DNA of 64,000 bases, from assembly GCA_018268935.1 (NCBI GenBank), contig JAFDVS010000057.1, positions 1 to 64,000 of the forward strand, in the 5' to 3' direction. The notes beneath the pieces are model-generated. The model was given only the letters and a program-made list of their open reading frames with translations. It did no database searches and was not told where the DNA came from. This DNA is from Acidobacteriota bacterium (GTDB lineage Bacteria; Acidobacteriota; Terriglobia; Bryobacterales; Bryobacteraceae). Both the position numbers and the translations under genes were made by a program. Of the stretch, positions 50,351 through 59,764 are shown one piece after another. The first letter of the stretch is position 1. Every line of letters starts with the position of its first letter.

Positions 50351-53311
50351 TCAAAAACTTCCGCTGAACAGGCGCGGCGTGTAGCTCACCGGTCCGTTGG
50401 CCGGATTGCGAAACACGAGCCCGATTTCGCGCGTTTGCCCTGCCCCCAAGGCCCCACCGGAAGCCACCACGTAAGGCGCTCCACCCGTGGTCCCTGTCGC
50501 GTTCGCCAGCGACACACCCGCCGTCAGATTGCTCAACAGCAACACCACCGGGGCGTCGATCGCCGATCCATTATTGGTCACCGTCACCTTCGCCTCATAC
50601 AGGAGCGTGGCGCGATTCAGCGTCAGCCCGGACACGGCGAACGTCACCTGGTCACTCACTTCCACGGCCGATGGCAACCGCACATAGGCCACCACGGCAT
50701 CATGATCGGAAAAGCGCTCCGGACGCCCCGCGTCATTGCGCAACACCTCTGGAAAATCGGCATTCATCCTGCCGAAAGCCAGCCGCGTCACCAGCGGCTG
50801 CATCGCCTCATTCATCACGATGTGATCGAGCGCCTGCGCATTGCCGTCGAACAAATAGCTGTAACGCTGCTCTTCCGGAGCGAGGTCAATGGCATTCACC
50901 ATATCCGGATTCACCAGGTCCGCCGACCCCAGCACCACCAGCGGCGGCGCCGCCGGATTCCCGCGCACAATGCCCATCACATCCACATGCCCGTCGCTGA
51001 ATTGGAACGCGTTCATGTCTCCCACCACCAGGATGCGTTCCCGTGGATTCGCCACCTGCCGGGCCTGCACCAGCTTGGCGATTGCCTCCGCCTGCGCGCG
51101 CCGCTTGGCCCGCACCCGGCGCCCTTCCACCGGATCGTCAATGCTGTTCATGGAGCGCGGATGGTTGGCCACAATCGTGAACGCCAGCCCGGTCGAACTC
51201 GCGCGCAACACCAGCGGTGGACGGTCGTGCACCGTGGCCGGCTGGTTCGTCAATGGATCGACATACGTATCGTTTTTGCCCACCTGCGTCACGTCCACAA
51301 CGGTTACCCGCGCGGACTTCACCAGGTAGCCGACATCGATCCCGCCCGGGTCGTTCCCCTCTTCCAGGTACGCCTGGTAGTTCGGATTCGCCTCGCCCGC
51401 CGCCACTGCATCGGCATTGATCCTCGATGCCAGCGCGCGCAGCGTTGCCACATTCTCCATTTCCATGACCGCCAGCACATCCGGGCTGCGCAGCACCTTG
51501 CGCACGCCAAGCGAAACTTTGTTCAGCCGCCGCTCCAAGGCCGGCCCGGTCAACACCACATCCAGCGTGCCGCTGTCCTTCGTCGTATCGAAGAACCGCT
51601 GCAGGTTCAAACTCGCCACCGTCAATTCATTCGATTCCGCCGGCGGAACAGGGACAGCCGCCACTTCGCCAGTCACCACCGGAGCCGCGTCCGGATCGAG
51701 CGCCAGGGTGTAGCGCCGGGAGCGGTAGTCGAGCGGACCCACCAGATTCGCCACCACTTGCCCCGCTGCGACATCCAATGCGGCGCCACCCGTCAGCCCT
51801 CTGGACTCCACGGCGATCCGCTCCGGATTGGCGTCAAACTGCGGAATTGGCGGGATGCTGCTCCCCGCCGGAACGGCGTTCGGAGCTTCAATGCCGGGCT
51901 CGCGGAAGGGCCGCGCGACGCCGCTGATCACGCCGTAGAACAATCCCGATGAAGTGGATGTGGCCGTAGCTTCGACCAGCGTGCCCTGCGTCGGCGCCAC
52001 TACCTGAAGGGACGGAATCTCTACGCGCATTCCCTCGTAGCGCTCCAGCAGATGCAAGCCGCCCGCGGGATCCGTATCCTCCGGCCGCAACACCACCGGC
52101 GCAGGCAGCGGATTGTCTGTCGAAATCACCGCAACGTTCCGTGGCTGGCTGATCTCGGTCACGGTGGGACTAGCCGCATCGCCCGCCGGTGCAAACTCCA
52201 GCAGCGGCCCGGTCACACACGCCAGCATTCCCCGGCTCACGCCGGGAGCCGAAGAAGTGAACACAAACAAGCCTTCCGAAGTCTCCGCGTCGCCATCCTC
52301 ATCCTCCGGCGCCGATTGCATGTAGAAGCCGTTCGATCGCAGCCCCGTCACAATGCCGCTTGCCGTCACCACCGTATTGTTCGCCAGCGGCGACACCGGC
52401 CCGTTGCCTTGAATCTGGCTGATCTTGTGCGTCGGTGTGCAGATCGCCGGCCCATCCACGGTCAGCTCAAATGTCTTTTCCGTGGCGGAATTCGCCGCAT
52501 CGCGCGCGCGCACCGTGAACTGGAATGGCGAGCCCAGGCTCGTCGCCGGAATCCCCGTCAACAAGCCCGTCGGACCCAGCGTAAGGAATCCGGGCAGCGG
52601 ATTCGACCTGGCCGCCAGCGCGAACAGCACTTCCCCCCGTCCCCCTTCCGCCCGCAACTGAACCTGGTAGGGCGAGTTCACGTTGGCATTGGGCAATACG
52701 GAATCCGTCGTGATCGTCAACCCCGCGCTACACGAGACAGCCGGCGATTGCCTGTTGCGCGGGGCCGGAGCCAGCACCGAAAAATCGTTGTTGTTGCTCC
52801 CGTTGTCCGTGCACCCATTGTCTTTCCGCAACGCCGCCGTCGTGTTGCTCAACAGCGCCGTAGGCGCCAAGCCTTCAAAGCAGTTCGTTCCTGTCCCAAA
52901 CCCTACGAAATCCACCACACCCGCCGTCGGGCACGCCACCCCGCTGGCAATCGCCGTCCGGCTGTTCACCAGCGCCACCTTCCCGGCCGTAGCGCTCATG
53001 TTGATCTGGCCCGAGGCATCCGCCGCGGGCAGATTCTCCGTCCCGCCCGCGCCCGCCGCCTGCTGGATCAGGAAATACTGGCCCGGCTCCAGCGTGCCGG
53101 AAAGATTCGTCACCTGCCAGGTCGAACCCGTCGCCGAAGCATACTGTACGCTCCAATTCCCGATCTCCACCGGCGTCTCACCGCGATTGAAAATCTCGAC
53201 GAAATCATTGCGATAGCGGGCGCCCGCGTTGCCGCCGCCACCGTAAATCTGGCTGATCACTACCTGAGGCAGAGCAGGGGCCACCAGGGCAAAAAAGAGG
53301 AATAAGACCAC
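50351..53311 (-). CDS. Extracellular nuclease-like protein: lamin-tail domain plus EEP nuclease
   Basis: A 986-residue exported protein with GTG start and signal peptide (MVLFLFFALVAPALPQ). A lamin-tail domain opens the mature part (VVISQIYGGGGNAGARYRNDF), followed by Ig-like parts (about 195-290) and a DUF-like OB-type segment. The EEP nuclease domain (about 560-880) has VASLNLQRFFD, VLAVMEMENVATL, LVVGDMNAFQFSDG and ALDHIVMNEAM, with FSDHDAVVAYV as the catalytic SDH. The C-terminus is a beta-sandwich (about 890-986). The architecture matches ExeM-like extracellular nucleases that digest environmental DNA. It starts eight bases after the stop of the sulfatase gene on the same strand. Confidence 0.88.
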   Translation of the reverse strand: MVLFLFFALVAPALPQVVISQIYGGGGNAGARYRNDFVEIFNRGETPVEIGNWSVQYASATGSTWQVTNLSGTLEPGQYFLIQQAAGAGGTENLPAADASGQINMSATAGKVALVNSRTAIASGVACPTAGVVDFVGFGTGTNCFEGLAPTALLSNTTAALRKDNGCTDNGSNNNDFSVLAPAPRNRQSPAVSCSAGLTITTDSVLPNANVNSPYQVQLRAEGGRGEVLFALAARSNPLPGFLTLGPTGLLTGIPATSLGSPFQFTVRARDAANSATEKTFELTVDGPAICTPTHKISQIQGNGPVSPLANNTVVTASGIVTGLRSNGFYMQSAPEDEDGDAETSEGLFVFTSSAPGVSRGMLACVTGPLLEFAPAGDAASPTVTEISQPRNVAVISTDNPLPAPVVLRPEDTDPAGGLHLLERYEGMRVEIPSLQVVAPTQGTLVEATATSTSSGLFYGVISGVARPFREPGIEAPNAVPAGSSIPPIPQFDANPERIAVESRGLTGGAALDVAAGQVVANLVGPLDYRSRRYTLALDPDAAPVVTGEVAAVPVPPAESNELTVASLNLQRFFDTTKDSGTLDVVLTGPALERRLNKVSLGVRKVLRSPDVLAVMEMENVATLRALASRINADAVAAGEANPNYQAYLEEGNDPGGIDVGYLVKSARVTVVDVTQVGKNDTYVDPLTNQPATVHDRPPLVLRASSTGLAFTIVANHPRSMNSIDDPVEGRRVRAKRRAQAEAIAKLVQARQVANPRERILVVGDMNAFQFSDGHVDVMGIVRGNPAAPPLVVLGSADLVNPDMVNAIDLAPEEQRYSYLFDGNAQALDHIVMNEAMQPLVTRLAFGRMNADFPEVLRNDAGRPERFSDHDAVVAYVRLPSAVEVSDQVTFAVSGLTLNRATLLYEAKVTVTNNGSAIDAPVVLLLSNLTAGVSLANATGTTGGAPYVVASGGALGAGQTREIGLVFRNPANGPVSYTPRLFSGSF

Positions 53312-53319
53312 AGTTCACT

Positions 53320-54738
53320 TCATACCACAGTCCCCGGATAGCCCGTCTCCGCCAGTAGCTTTTTCAACCGCGCCCGCATATCTTCGAGAACCGCCGACGC
53401 CGATGCCTCCTTCGCCAGATTCTTCATCTCCAGCGGATCGGTCTGCAGATCGTACAGCTCCTCATAGGGAAGCTCGCCCTTCATCGGATATGCTGGATCG
53501 GTGTTGCCGGTGTCCGGATAGCGAATGTACTTGTAGCGCTTCGTGCGCACGCCGACCTGCGTCGGATCGAATGGGTACGATTTCTCCCAGTTGTATTCAT
53601 ACAACCAGTGCTCGCGCCCCGGCGCTTTCGGATTCTTCAAATACGGCTTCCACGATTGCCCTTGCATCTCTTTGGGAACCGCAACACCGGCGAAATCCAG
53701 AATCGTCGGCGCCAGGTCTACGTTGAGAATCATCTGATCGAACACCGACCCCGCTTTGATCATCCGCGGATAGTGCACCAGCCACGGCACGCGGATCGAA
53801 TCTTCGTACATGGCCCTCTTGTCGTTCAACCCGTGCTGGCCCTGGAAGTAGCCGTTGTCGCTGCTGAACACAATCACCGTATCGTTCAACTCGCCCGTGG
53901 ATCGCAAGTGCTCCACAATCTGCCCGATGCCCTCATCCACCGCCACAAGACAGGCGGCAATCTGCCGCTGCCAGTCGCTGTAGTTGTATTTCTCCAGCAA
54001 TCCATCCAACCCGTGCCAACTCTTGCGTCGTTCCTTCAGATAGGATGGCCGCCCCTGATAATGGTCGTCCCAGGTCTTCGGCAGCGGCATGTACTGGCCG
54101 TCCATCATGGCCGCATGTTCCTTCTTCGGCTCAAACGGCCCGTGCACCGCCTTGTGCCCGACATACATCACGAACGGTTTGTTCTTTTCGCGCCCTTTCA
54201 GGAATTCCAGCGCGAAGCGGTTGATGTGATCGGTGATGTAGCCCTGCGTCGGCGTGGGCTTCCCGTTCACGATGAAGCGGTTGTTGAAGTACACGCCCTG
54301 CCCGGGAAACGTCGCTACGGTGTCGCAGCCCTTCAGCGCTTCCTCAAAGTTCGGGATGTGGATCTTCCCGATATACGCCGTCGCGTACCCCGCCTCGCGC
54401 AGCAAGGGAAACACCGTCGGCACGCCAGCTTTGAAGTTGCTGGTTCGATTGTTGTCCACAACGCCCGTCTTGTGCACATAGCAGCCGCTGATGAACGAGG
54501 AACGGCTCGGCGAACACAGCGACGTTGTGACAAACGCATTGCAGAAGTTCGCCCCGTTCTTCAGCAGAAAGTCCATATTCGGCGTGCGCAGCCACGGCTG
54601 TGCGCCCATCGCTGCAATCGCGTCATAGCGCTGATCGTCGGTGAAAATGAAAATGAAGTTCGGCCGCTTGGCCTGGGCCGCCACGCCCTGATCCAAAAAC
54701 GCGGCGGCAGCCGATCCGAGGAAAGCTCTGCGTTTCAC
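53320..54738 (-). CDS. Tat-exported sulfatase (Cys-type)
   Basis: A 472-residue sulfatase with GTG start. The Tat signal is KRRAFLGSAAAAFLDQG. The active-site C-x-P-S-R is in SLCSPSRSSFISG near residue 76, and IFIFTDDQRYDA near 30 and VIVFSSDNGYFQGQHGL near 285 supply metal ligands. It differs from the sulfatase at 33766-35325 along its length, so the two probably act on different sulfated substrates. A -10-like TAGGCT lies 7 bases before the start. It is followed by the nuclease gene on the same strand. Confidence 0.9.
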   Translation of the reverse strand: MKRRAFLGSAAAAFLDQGVAAQAKRPNFIFIFTDDQRYDAIAAMGAQPWLRTPNMDFLLKNGANFCNAFVTTSLCSPSRSSFISGCYVHKTGVVDNNRTSNFKAGVPTVFPLLREAGYATAYIGKIHIPNFEEALKGCDTVATFPGQGVYFNNRFIVNGKPTPTQGYITDHINRFALEFLKGREKNKPFVMYVGHKAVHGPFEPKKEHAAMMDGQYMPLPKTWDDHYQGRPSYLKERRKSWHGLDGLLEKYNYSDWQRQIAACLVAVDEGIGQIVEHLRSTGELNDTVIVFSSDNGYFQGQHGLNDKRAMYEDSIRVPWLVHYPRMIKAGSVFDQMILNVDLAPTILDFAGVAVPKEMQGQSWKPYLKNPKAPGREHWLYEYNWEKSYPFDPTQVGVRTKRYKYIRYPDTGNTDPAYPMKGELPYEELYDLQTDPLEMKNLAKEASASAVLEDMRARLKKLLAETGYPGTVV

Positions 54739-54745
54739 GCCCTTC

Positions 54746-54751
54746 AGCCTA
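54746..54751 (-). promoter_or_regulatory. Candidate -10 box for a leaderless transcript
   Basis: TAGGCT on the minus strand ends 7 bases before the GTG with first base 54738. Confidence 0.35.
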
Positions 54752-54805
54752 CCGCGATGCTAAGGTCATTCACCACCCTCTGTCTCTAATTCACCCCAAC
54801 CGGCA

Positions 54806-55663
54806 CTAGACGCCCATCCGCTGTTTCATGTACTGGCGCGCCTCGGTGATCAATTGCCGGCTCGTCCGATCCGTGCGCTTGTTCAACTCCAGAATCACCC
54901 ATCCGCTCCAACCGGCTTTGCGCAACGATGCGGCCACTGCCTCCGGGTTCAACTCCCCTTCCCCCAGCAGCACTTCCTTGGCCGCCTTGTGATCGCGCAG
55001 ATGGATTCCCGCCAGCCGTGGAGCAAACCGGCCTACCCACTCCTCCGGCTTCAGGCCCACATCCAGGAAGAAACTCACATCCACCACAAACGACACCAAC
55101 TGCCGGTCCGTCCCCGCCATTACGCCGATCAATTCTTCCGCGTTGTGGGCCACTTCCTTCGCGTGGTTGTGCACGCACAGCCGCACGCCCTGTTCCCGGC
55201 AGTAGCGCCCAAACACGTTCAGATTCCGGCACCACAGCTCCATCACATCGGCCCGCATCTTGCCATCCGCCCCGCGCGGAATCCCCGATCCGCTCATCAC
55301 AAACAGCGATCCCCCCAGCGCCCGCACTCCACGCGCTATCCGTTCCCCCTTCCGCATCTCGGCTTCGGCCACATCCGCCTGCGCCAGCCGTGGTGATGCA
55401 TGCAACCCGATTAGTTCCAGCCTTCTCCGCCGGAACTCGTCTTTCATCGGACCCGGATCATCGAAGGAATGCTCCAGACTGGCGAAGTTCGTCTCAATCC
55501 CCTCAAAACCGGTAGCCGCGATGTCATCGAGCGCCGCCAGAAACTGCTCCCTTTTGGGCAGCGGCGACCCAAACGCCCGCGTCTGGCACCCCGCTTGCCA
55601 ATTCCCCGCACCGCGCACCTGACCCGCCGCCGGAAGCAGCGCTAGAAAAGCCCTTCGTTGCAT
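54806..55663 (-). CDS. Tat-exported sugar phosphate isomerase/epimerase-like protein
   Basis: A 285-residue TIM-barrel protein with a Tat signal (MQRRAFLALLPAAGQVRGAG). Strand motifs: GFEGIETNFASLEHSF near 50, LIGLHASPRL near 85, VRLCVHNHAKEVAHNAEELI near 160 (metal His) and LAGIHLRDHKAAKEVLLGEG near 218 (catalytic His/Glu segment). It resembles the isomerase at 45749-46672 but is only distantly related to it. It is 67 bases upstream of the sulfatase gene, so the two may be cotranscribed in sugar-ester breakdown. Confidence 0.87.
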   Translation of the reverse strand: MQRRAFLALLPAAGQVRGAGNWQAGCQTRAFGSPLPKREQFLAALDDIAATGFEGIETNFASLEHSFDDPGPMKDEFRRRRLELIGLHASPRLAQADVAEAEMRKGERIARGVRALGGSLFVMSGSGIPRGADGKMRADVMELWCRNLNVFGRYCREQGVRLCVHNHAKEVAHNAEELIGVMAGTDRQLVSFVVDVSFFLDVGLKPEEWVGRFAPRLAGIHLRDHKAAKEVLLGEGELNPEAVAASLRKAGWSGWVILELNKRTDRTSRQLITEARQYMKQRMGV

Positions 55664-55764
55664 GAATCCCAGCTTCTTTCTTTTTTGTAACGCCGCGGCA
55701 AGCCAAAATCGGCCGTCGAACGTATTAAGCTTAAGATAATCGTTTCCAGTCTGGGAGGCTATGT

Positions 55765-58700
55765 ATGCTGAACGGTCGCTTTCTGTCTCTGGCAGCCTTG
55801 GCTGTCGCTTTTGCTTCCACCCTCTCCGCGCAGAGTGCTTCCGGCACTTTCCTTGGCGCAGTGAAGGATTCCACCGGTGCAGTTATCCAGGACGCCGCCA
55901 TCTCCATCGTCAACATTGACACGGGCTTCAGCCGCGAACTTACCACCAACGCACAGGGCGAGTACGATGCACCGCTCATCCCCCTTGGCAACTATCGAAT
56001 CACCGCCAAGGCCAAGGGATTCCGCAGTGTCGAACGCAGCGGCATCAACCTCCAGGTGGACCAGAAGGCTCGCGTCGATTTCACTCTCGCAGTCGGAGAT
56101 GTCGCTGAAACGGTCACGGTGACCGAAGCGCCGCCCGCCGTCAAAGCCGACTCCTCCGAATTCGGCGACGTGCTGCAGAAGCGCCAGGTACAGGAGCTCC
56201 CCCTCAACGGCCGCAACTACGTCCAACTGGTGCATCTGCAGCCCGGAGTCACCACCGGCCAGCAGGGCGGCAATATCGAAGGCGCCGGAGCGTTCGTTCC
56301 GCGCGGCACCGGCAGTTTCAACGCCAACGGCCAGCGCGGCCAGAACAACAATTTCCTCGTCGATGGTATCGACAATAACGAAAGCTGGATCAACTCCACC
56401 ATTCTGCAACCCTCCGTCGAAGCCACCCAGGAGTTCAAAGTCTACGTCGCCAACGCACCCGCCGAGTTCGGCCGCAGTTCCGGCGGCATCGTCAACGTCC
56501 AGGTGCGCAGCGGCACCAACGAATTCCACGGCAGCGTTTATAACTATCTGCGGAATTCCTCGCTCGACGCCCGCGACTTCTTCCAGCGCAAGACCGCTCA
56601 GAACCAGCGCCGCATCCCCGCCTTCCGCCAGAATCAGTATGGCGTTACCTTCGGTGGCCCCATCCGGAAAAACTCCTGGTTCATCTTCGGCGACTATCAG
56701 GGCCTGCGCCAGGGCCGTGGCCTCAACGTCATCTCGAATGTGCCCACCGCCGCCCAGCGCAACGGCGATTTCGGCGCCACCGCCATCTATGACCCGATGA
56801 CCCTCCGCCCCGATCCCGAGAATGCGGGCCTCTTCCTGCGCACGCCCTTCGCCAATAACCGCATTCCCGAAGCCCGCGTCTCGCGCCCGGCGCGCCTCCT
56901 CACCAACCTCTATCCGGACCCCAACGTCGGAACCGGCCAGTTCTTCTTCTCTCCCAACCGGCTCCAGAACGACGATGCCTTCAATATCCGCTCCGACAAG
57001 GTCATCAAGACGAACAAGAACAATCTGTTCACCCGTGTCAGCCGCGGCTACAGCTTTGTCGATCTGCCGGGCGCCATGCCGCGCCCCGCCAACCCCGGCT
57101 TCACCATGGGTGAATACGCCGGCGGCGACACCGCGCAGCTCGCCGATGCCGCCGATTTCAAACTGACCACATGGGGCGGAGTTCTCAGCGACACGCACAT
57201 CTTCCGCCCCAACCTGCTGCTCGACACGCGCATCGGCTTCTCCCGCTTCGATCTGTTCGCCGTGCCGAAGGACATGAACATCAACTCGGCGCTGGAACTC
57301 GGCATCCCTGGCGTGAACGAAGCCGTGCCACCCTTCTCCGGCGGCCTTCCCGCTATCCGGCCCACCGGCTTCGCCTTCCTCGGCGCGAATACGCCGATCC
57401 CGTCGATCTCGCAGAACACCAACTACCAGGTGAACGGGAACCTCACATGGATCAAAGGCCGTCACTCGGTGAAGACCGGCTGGCAGACCATCCGCCGGCA
57501 CCTCAACTTCTTTGAATCGCAGGACCCGGCCCGCGGCTTCTGGAACTTCAATGCCGAGTTCACCAACAACACCCGCGGCGCCGGTGGCAGCCCCATCGCA
57601 TCCCTGCTGCTCGGCTATCCTACGCAGATCAGCCGCGCAACGTTATTCGGCACCTTCGGCCTGCGAGCATGGGAGCATTCCTGGTACGTGCAGGACGACT
57701 TCAAGGTCTCCCGCCGCCTCACGCTCAACCTCGGCCTCCGCCATGAGCTTTTCATGCCGCTGACCGAGGTGGCCGGACGTCTCTCCAATTTCAACTTCGA
57801 TCCCGTCAACCCGGCCCCCAACCTGATCCCCGCGCTCGGCAGCGACAAATACGCAGGCCGCAAGACGGACAACAACAACCTCGCTCCGCGCCTCGGCTTC
57901 GCCTACCTAATGAACAACAACGGGAAGACTGTGCTCCGCGGGTCGTACGGGCTGCACTACGTCAGCGTACATTGGGCCGGCCAGGGCGCCATCGGCCGCA
58001 ACGTGCCCTTCATGCCGATTCAGAACTTCCAGCCCGGTTCTATCAATGTGGGCCGCAACCTCACCGACGGGATTCCGGTGCCGCGTTTCGCCCCGCTGCG
58101 CACCGCCGCCGAAGTGCAGGCCGCAGCCGCAGCCGGACAAATCGGCCAGATTCAGGCCGTTGATCGCGACACCAAGTACAGCTATGCGCAGCAGTGGGGC
58201 CTGAACCTGCAACAGGAAATCGGCCAGGGGTTGCTGCTGGACCTCGGCTACGTTGGCAGCCGCGGCCTGCACCTGTTCTCCAGCTACAACCTCAACCAAG
58301 CTCAGCCCGGCACCGGCAGCGTGAACTCACGACGCCCCTGGCAGCCCATCAACAACATTGCCAATCTCAACTTCCTTGGTTATTTCGGAGCGTCCACTTA
58401 TCACGGCCTGCTTTCGAAGGTCCAGAAGAACTTCAAAAACGGGACTTCGCTGATGATGGTTTACACGTTCGGCAAGTCGATTGACGATTCCATCTCCGGC
58501 TCCAGCGGCCAGACCAACCGCACCGGTGGTTATCAGAACATCAACGACCGCCGCTCGGCCCGCGCCGCTTCGACGTTCGACATCACACACCGATTTGTGC
58601 TCAGCGGGACTTATGAACTTCCCTTCGGGCAGAACCGTGTCTATGGCGGCTGGCAGGCGAACGCCATCGCCACATTCCAAAGCGGCCTGCCTTTTACGCC

Positions 58701-59097
58701 GACGATGGCTGCCTCCAACCTGAACAACGCCGGAGCCTACCAACTGCCCAATCGCGTATGCGAAGGCTCGCTGCCCAACGATCAGCGCTCCATCTCGCGC
58801 TGGTTCGACACGACGTGCTTCGTCGCCCCGCCGGCGCTGCAGTACGGCAATTCGGGATTGAACATTCTTCGTGGACCGGGCCTGAGCCAGGTGGACATCG
58901 CCCTGCTCAAGAATTTCAAGCTGCCGTTCAAGGAGACCGCCCGCTTCCAGTTCCGCGCCGAGGCCTTTAACATCGCCAACCGCGCCAACTTCCGACTCCC
59001 GAATTTCAACATCGGAGTCCCGGCCGGCGGAACGATTACGAACACGCTGACGGGCTTCGGCCGCCAGGTGCAACTGGTGGCCAAGGTGGAATTCTAG
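55765..59097 (+). CDS. Oar-like TonB-dependent receptor
   Basis: A 1,110-residue receptor with signal peptide (MLNGRFLSLAALAVAFASTL). The carboxypeptidase-regulatory-like domain is GTFLGAVKDSTGAVIQDAAI, the plug has VQELPLNGRNYVQLVHLQPG and FLVDGIDNNESW, and the barrel ends in RQVQLVAKVEF. It differs from the other four receptors (GSVYNYLRNSSLDARDFF). The upstream 101 bases separate it from the divergent isomerase gene; that region holds a T-rich stretch and an AT-rich AAGCTTAAGATAAT just before the start that may be a -10 element. Confidence 0.92.
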   Translation: MLNGRFLSLAALAVAFASTLSAQSASGTFLGAVKDSTGAVIQDAAISIVNIDTGFSRELTTNAQGEYDAPLIPLGNYRITAKAKGFRSVERSGINLQVDQKARVDFTLAVGDVAETVTVTEAPPAVKADSSEFGDVLQKRQVQELPLNGRNYVQLVHLQPGVTTGQQGGNIEGAGAFVPRGTGSFNANGQRGQNNNFLVDGIDNNESWINSTILQPSVEATQEFKVYVANAPAEFGRSSGGIVNVQVRSGTNEFHGSVYNYLRNSSLDARDFFQRKTAQNQRRIPAFRQNQYGVTFGGPIRKNSWFIFGDYQGLRQGRGLNVISNVPTAAQRNGDFGATAIYDPMTLRPDPENAGLFLRTPFANNRIPEARVSRPARLLTNLYPDPNVGTGQFFFSPNRLQNDDAFNIRSDKVIKTNKNNLFTRVSRGYSFVDLPGAMPRPANPGFTMGEYAGGDTAQLADAADFKLTTWGGVLSDTHIFRPNLLLDTRIGFSRFDLFAVPKDMNINSALELGIPGVNEAVPPFSGGLPAIRPTGFAFLGANTPIPSISQNTNYQVNGNLTWIKGRHSVKTGWQTIRRHLNFFESQDPARGFWNFNAEFTNNTRGAGGSPIASLLLGYPTQISRATLFGTFGLRAWEHSWYVQDDFKVSRRLTLNLGLRHELFMPLTEVAGRLSNFNFDPVNPAPNLIPALGSDKYAGRKTDNNNLAPRLGFAYLMNNNGKTVLRGSYGLHYVSVHWAGQGAIGRNVPFMPIQNFQPGSINVGRNLTDGIPVPRFAPLRTAAEVQAAAAAGQIGQIQAVDRDTKYSYAQQWGLNLQQEIGQGLLLDLGYVGSRGLHLFSSYNLNQAQPGTGSVNSRRPWQPINNIANLNFLGYFGASTYHGLLSKVQKNFKNGTSLMMVYTFGKSIDDSISGSSGQTNRTGGYQNINDRRSARAASTFDITHRFVLSGTYELPFGQNRVYGGWQANAIATFQSGLPFTPTMAASNLNNAGAYQLPNRVCEGSLPNDQRSISRWFDTTCFVAPPALQYGNSGLNILRGPGLSQVDIALLKNFKLPFKETARFQFRAEAFNIANRANFRLPNFNIGVPAGGTITNTLTGFGRQVQLVAKVEF

Positions 59098-59129
59098 ACT
59101 TCCAACCACCGGAGTACACTGGACTTGCG

Positions 59130-59483
59130 ATGGTATCCATACAACCGATTCGTGTCGAACTGCAGCGCGAAGAAGACGGCCGGATCCTGGCATCTGTCCC
59201 TGATCTTCCAGGCGTGATGGCTTACGGACAATCGAATGATGAAGCAATTCGCAAGGTGAAGGCGATCGCGTTGCAGGTGCTGGCGGATATGATCGAGAGC
59301 GGAGAAGAGCTCCCCGAGTTACGCAGCCTTGCTGAGAATCGGTTGGACTCTCAAAAAATCAGGTCGGGTCGCATAGGAAGCTCCAGCGCGATGGCTGGCC
59401 TAATTTCACGTTCTGCTTCCATGACAGTGGCCAATCTCCACGCCCGTAACATTGTTCGGGATGTCTCCACCGTATTCCCATAA
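59130..59483 (+). CDS. hicB: HicB-like antitoxin with a non-native C-terminal tail
   Basis: The first 62 residues are a good HicB antitoxin domain (IRVELQREEDGRILASVPDLP; GVMAYGQSNDEAIRKVKAIA; LQVLADMIESGEELPEL). From about 59319 onward the frame runs into sequence that, in other frames, is a damaged HicA toxin. The remaining 55 residues are therefore unlikely to be native. The pair normally forms a toxin-antitoxin module acting on mRNA; here only the antitoxin part is left. A TACACT box at 59115-59120 lies nine bases before the ATG. Confidence 0.65.
   Translation: MVSIQPIRVELQREEDGRILASVPDLPGVMAYGQSNDEAIRKVKAIALQVLADMIESGEELPELRSLAENRLDSQKIRSGRIGSSSAMAGLISRSASMTVANLHARNIVRDVSTVFP
59317..59449 (+). 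pseudogene. hicA: Degenerate HicA toxin remnant
   Basis: Two out-of-frame pieces recall HicA: LLRIGWTLKK (59326-59358 region) and, after a shift in the A6 run at 59353-59358, QVGSHRKLQRDGWPNFTF (59360-59410 region) then CFHDSG, and a stop (TAA, 59447-59449). GSHRKLQR and WPNFTF are characteristic of a HicA subfamily. There is no start codon, a frameshift is present, and the C-terminal third is missing. Confidence 0.6.
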
Positions 59484-59506
59484 CTGTGCCAAAATTGGGA
59501 GTAGAG

Positions 59507-59764
59507 ATGAGTACTACCGCAAAACTGGACCGTGCGGGAAGACTATTCCTTCCACTCAAGATACGACGTGAATTGGGATTGGATGAGAATTCCGAGCTAG
59601 TGATTCAGGTGGAGAATGGTGGGCTTCGCGTCCACACGCGAGAGGCAGCCCTCGCGGATATCCAGGCGAGTTTAAGGAAGTTCAAACGCCCGGGCCGCTC
59701 CGTCGTTGACGAGTTCTCGAAAGAGCGCCGCGAGGAAGCCCGCCGGGAGTGTGAGGGGTCGTGA
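59507..59764 (+). CDS. vapB: VapB-like antitoxin (AbrB/MazE-type swapped-hairpin)
   Basis: An 85-residue protein. The ATG at 59507 follows GGGAG six bases ahead; a GTG at 59486 is a less likely start. The N-terminal half is an AbrB-type swapped-hairpin DNA-binding domain (AKLDRAGRLFLPLKIRRELG; ELVIQVENGGLRVHT). The C-terminal tail (KFKRPGRSVVDEFSKERREE) is charged, as expected for a toxin-binding region. The stop overlaps the GTG start of the toxin gene (GTGA). The pair is probably autorepressed. Confidence 0.85.
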   Translation: MSTTAKLDRAGRLFLPLKIRRELGLDENSELVIQVENGGLRVHTREAALADIQASLRKFKRPGRSVVDEFSKERREEARRECEGS

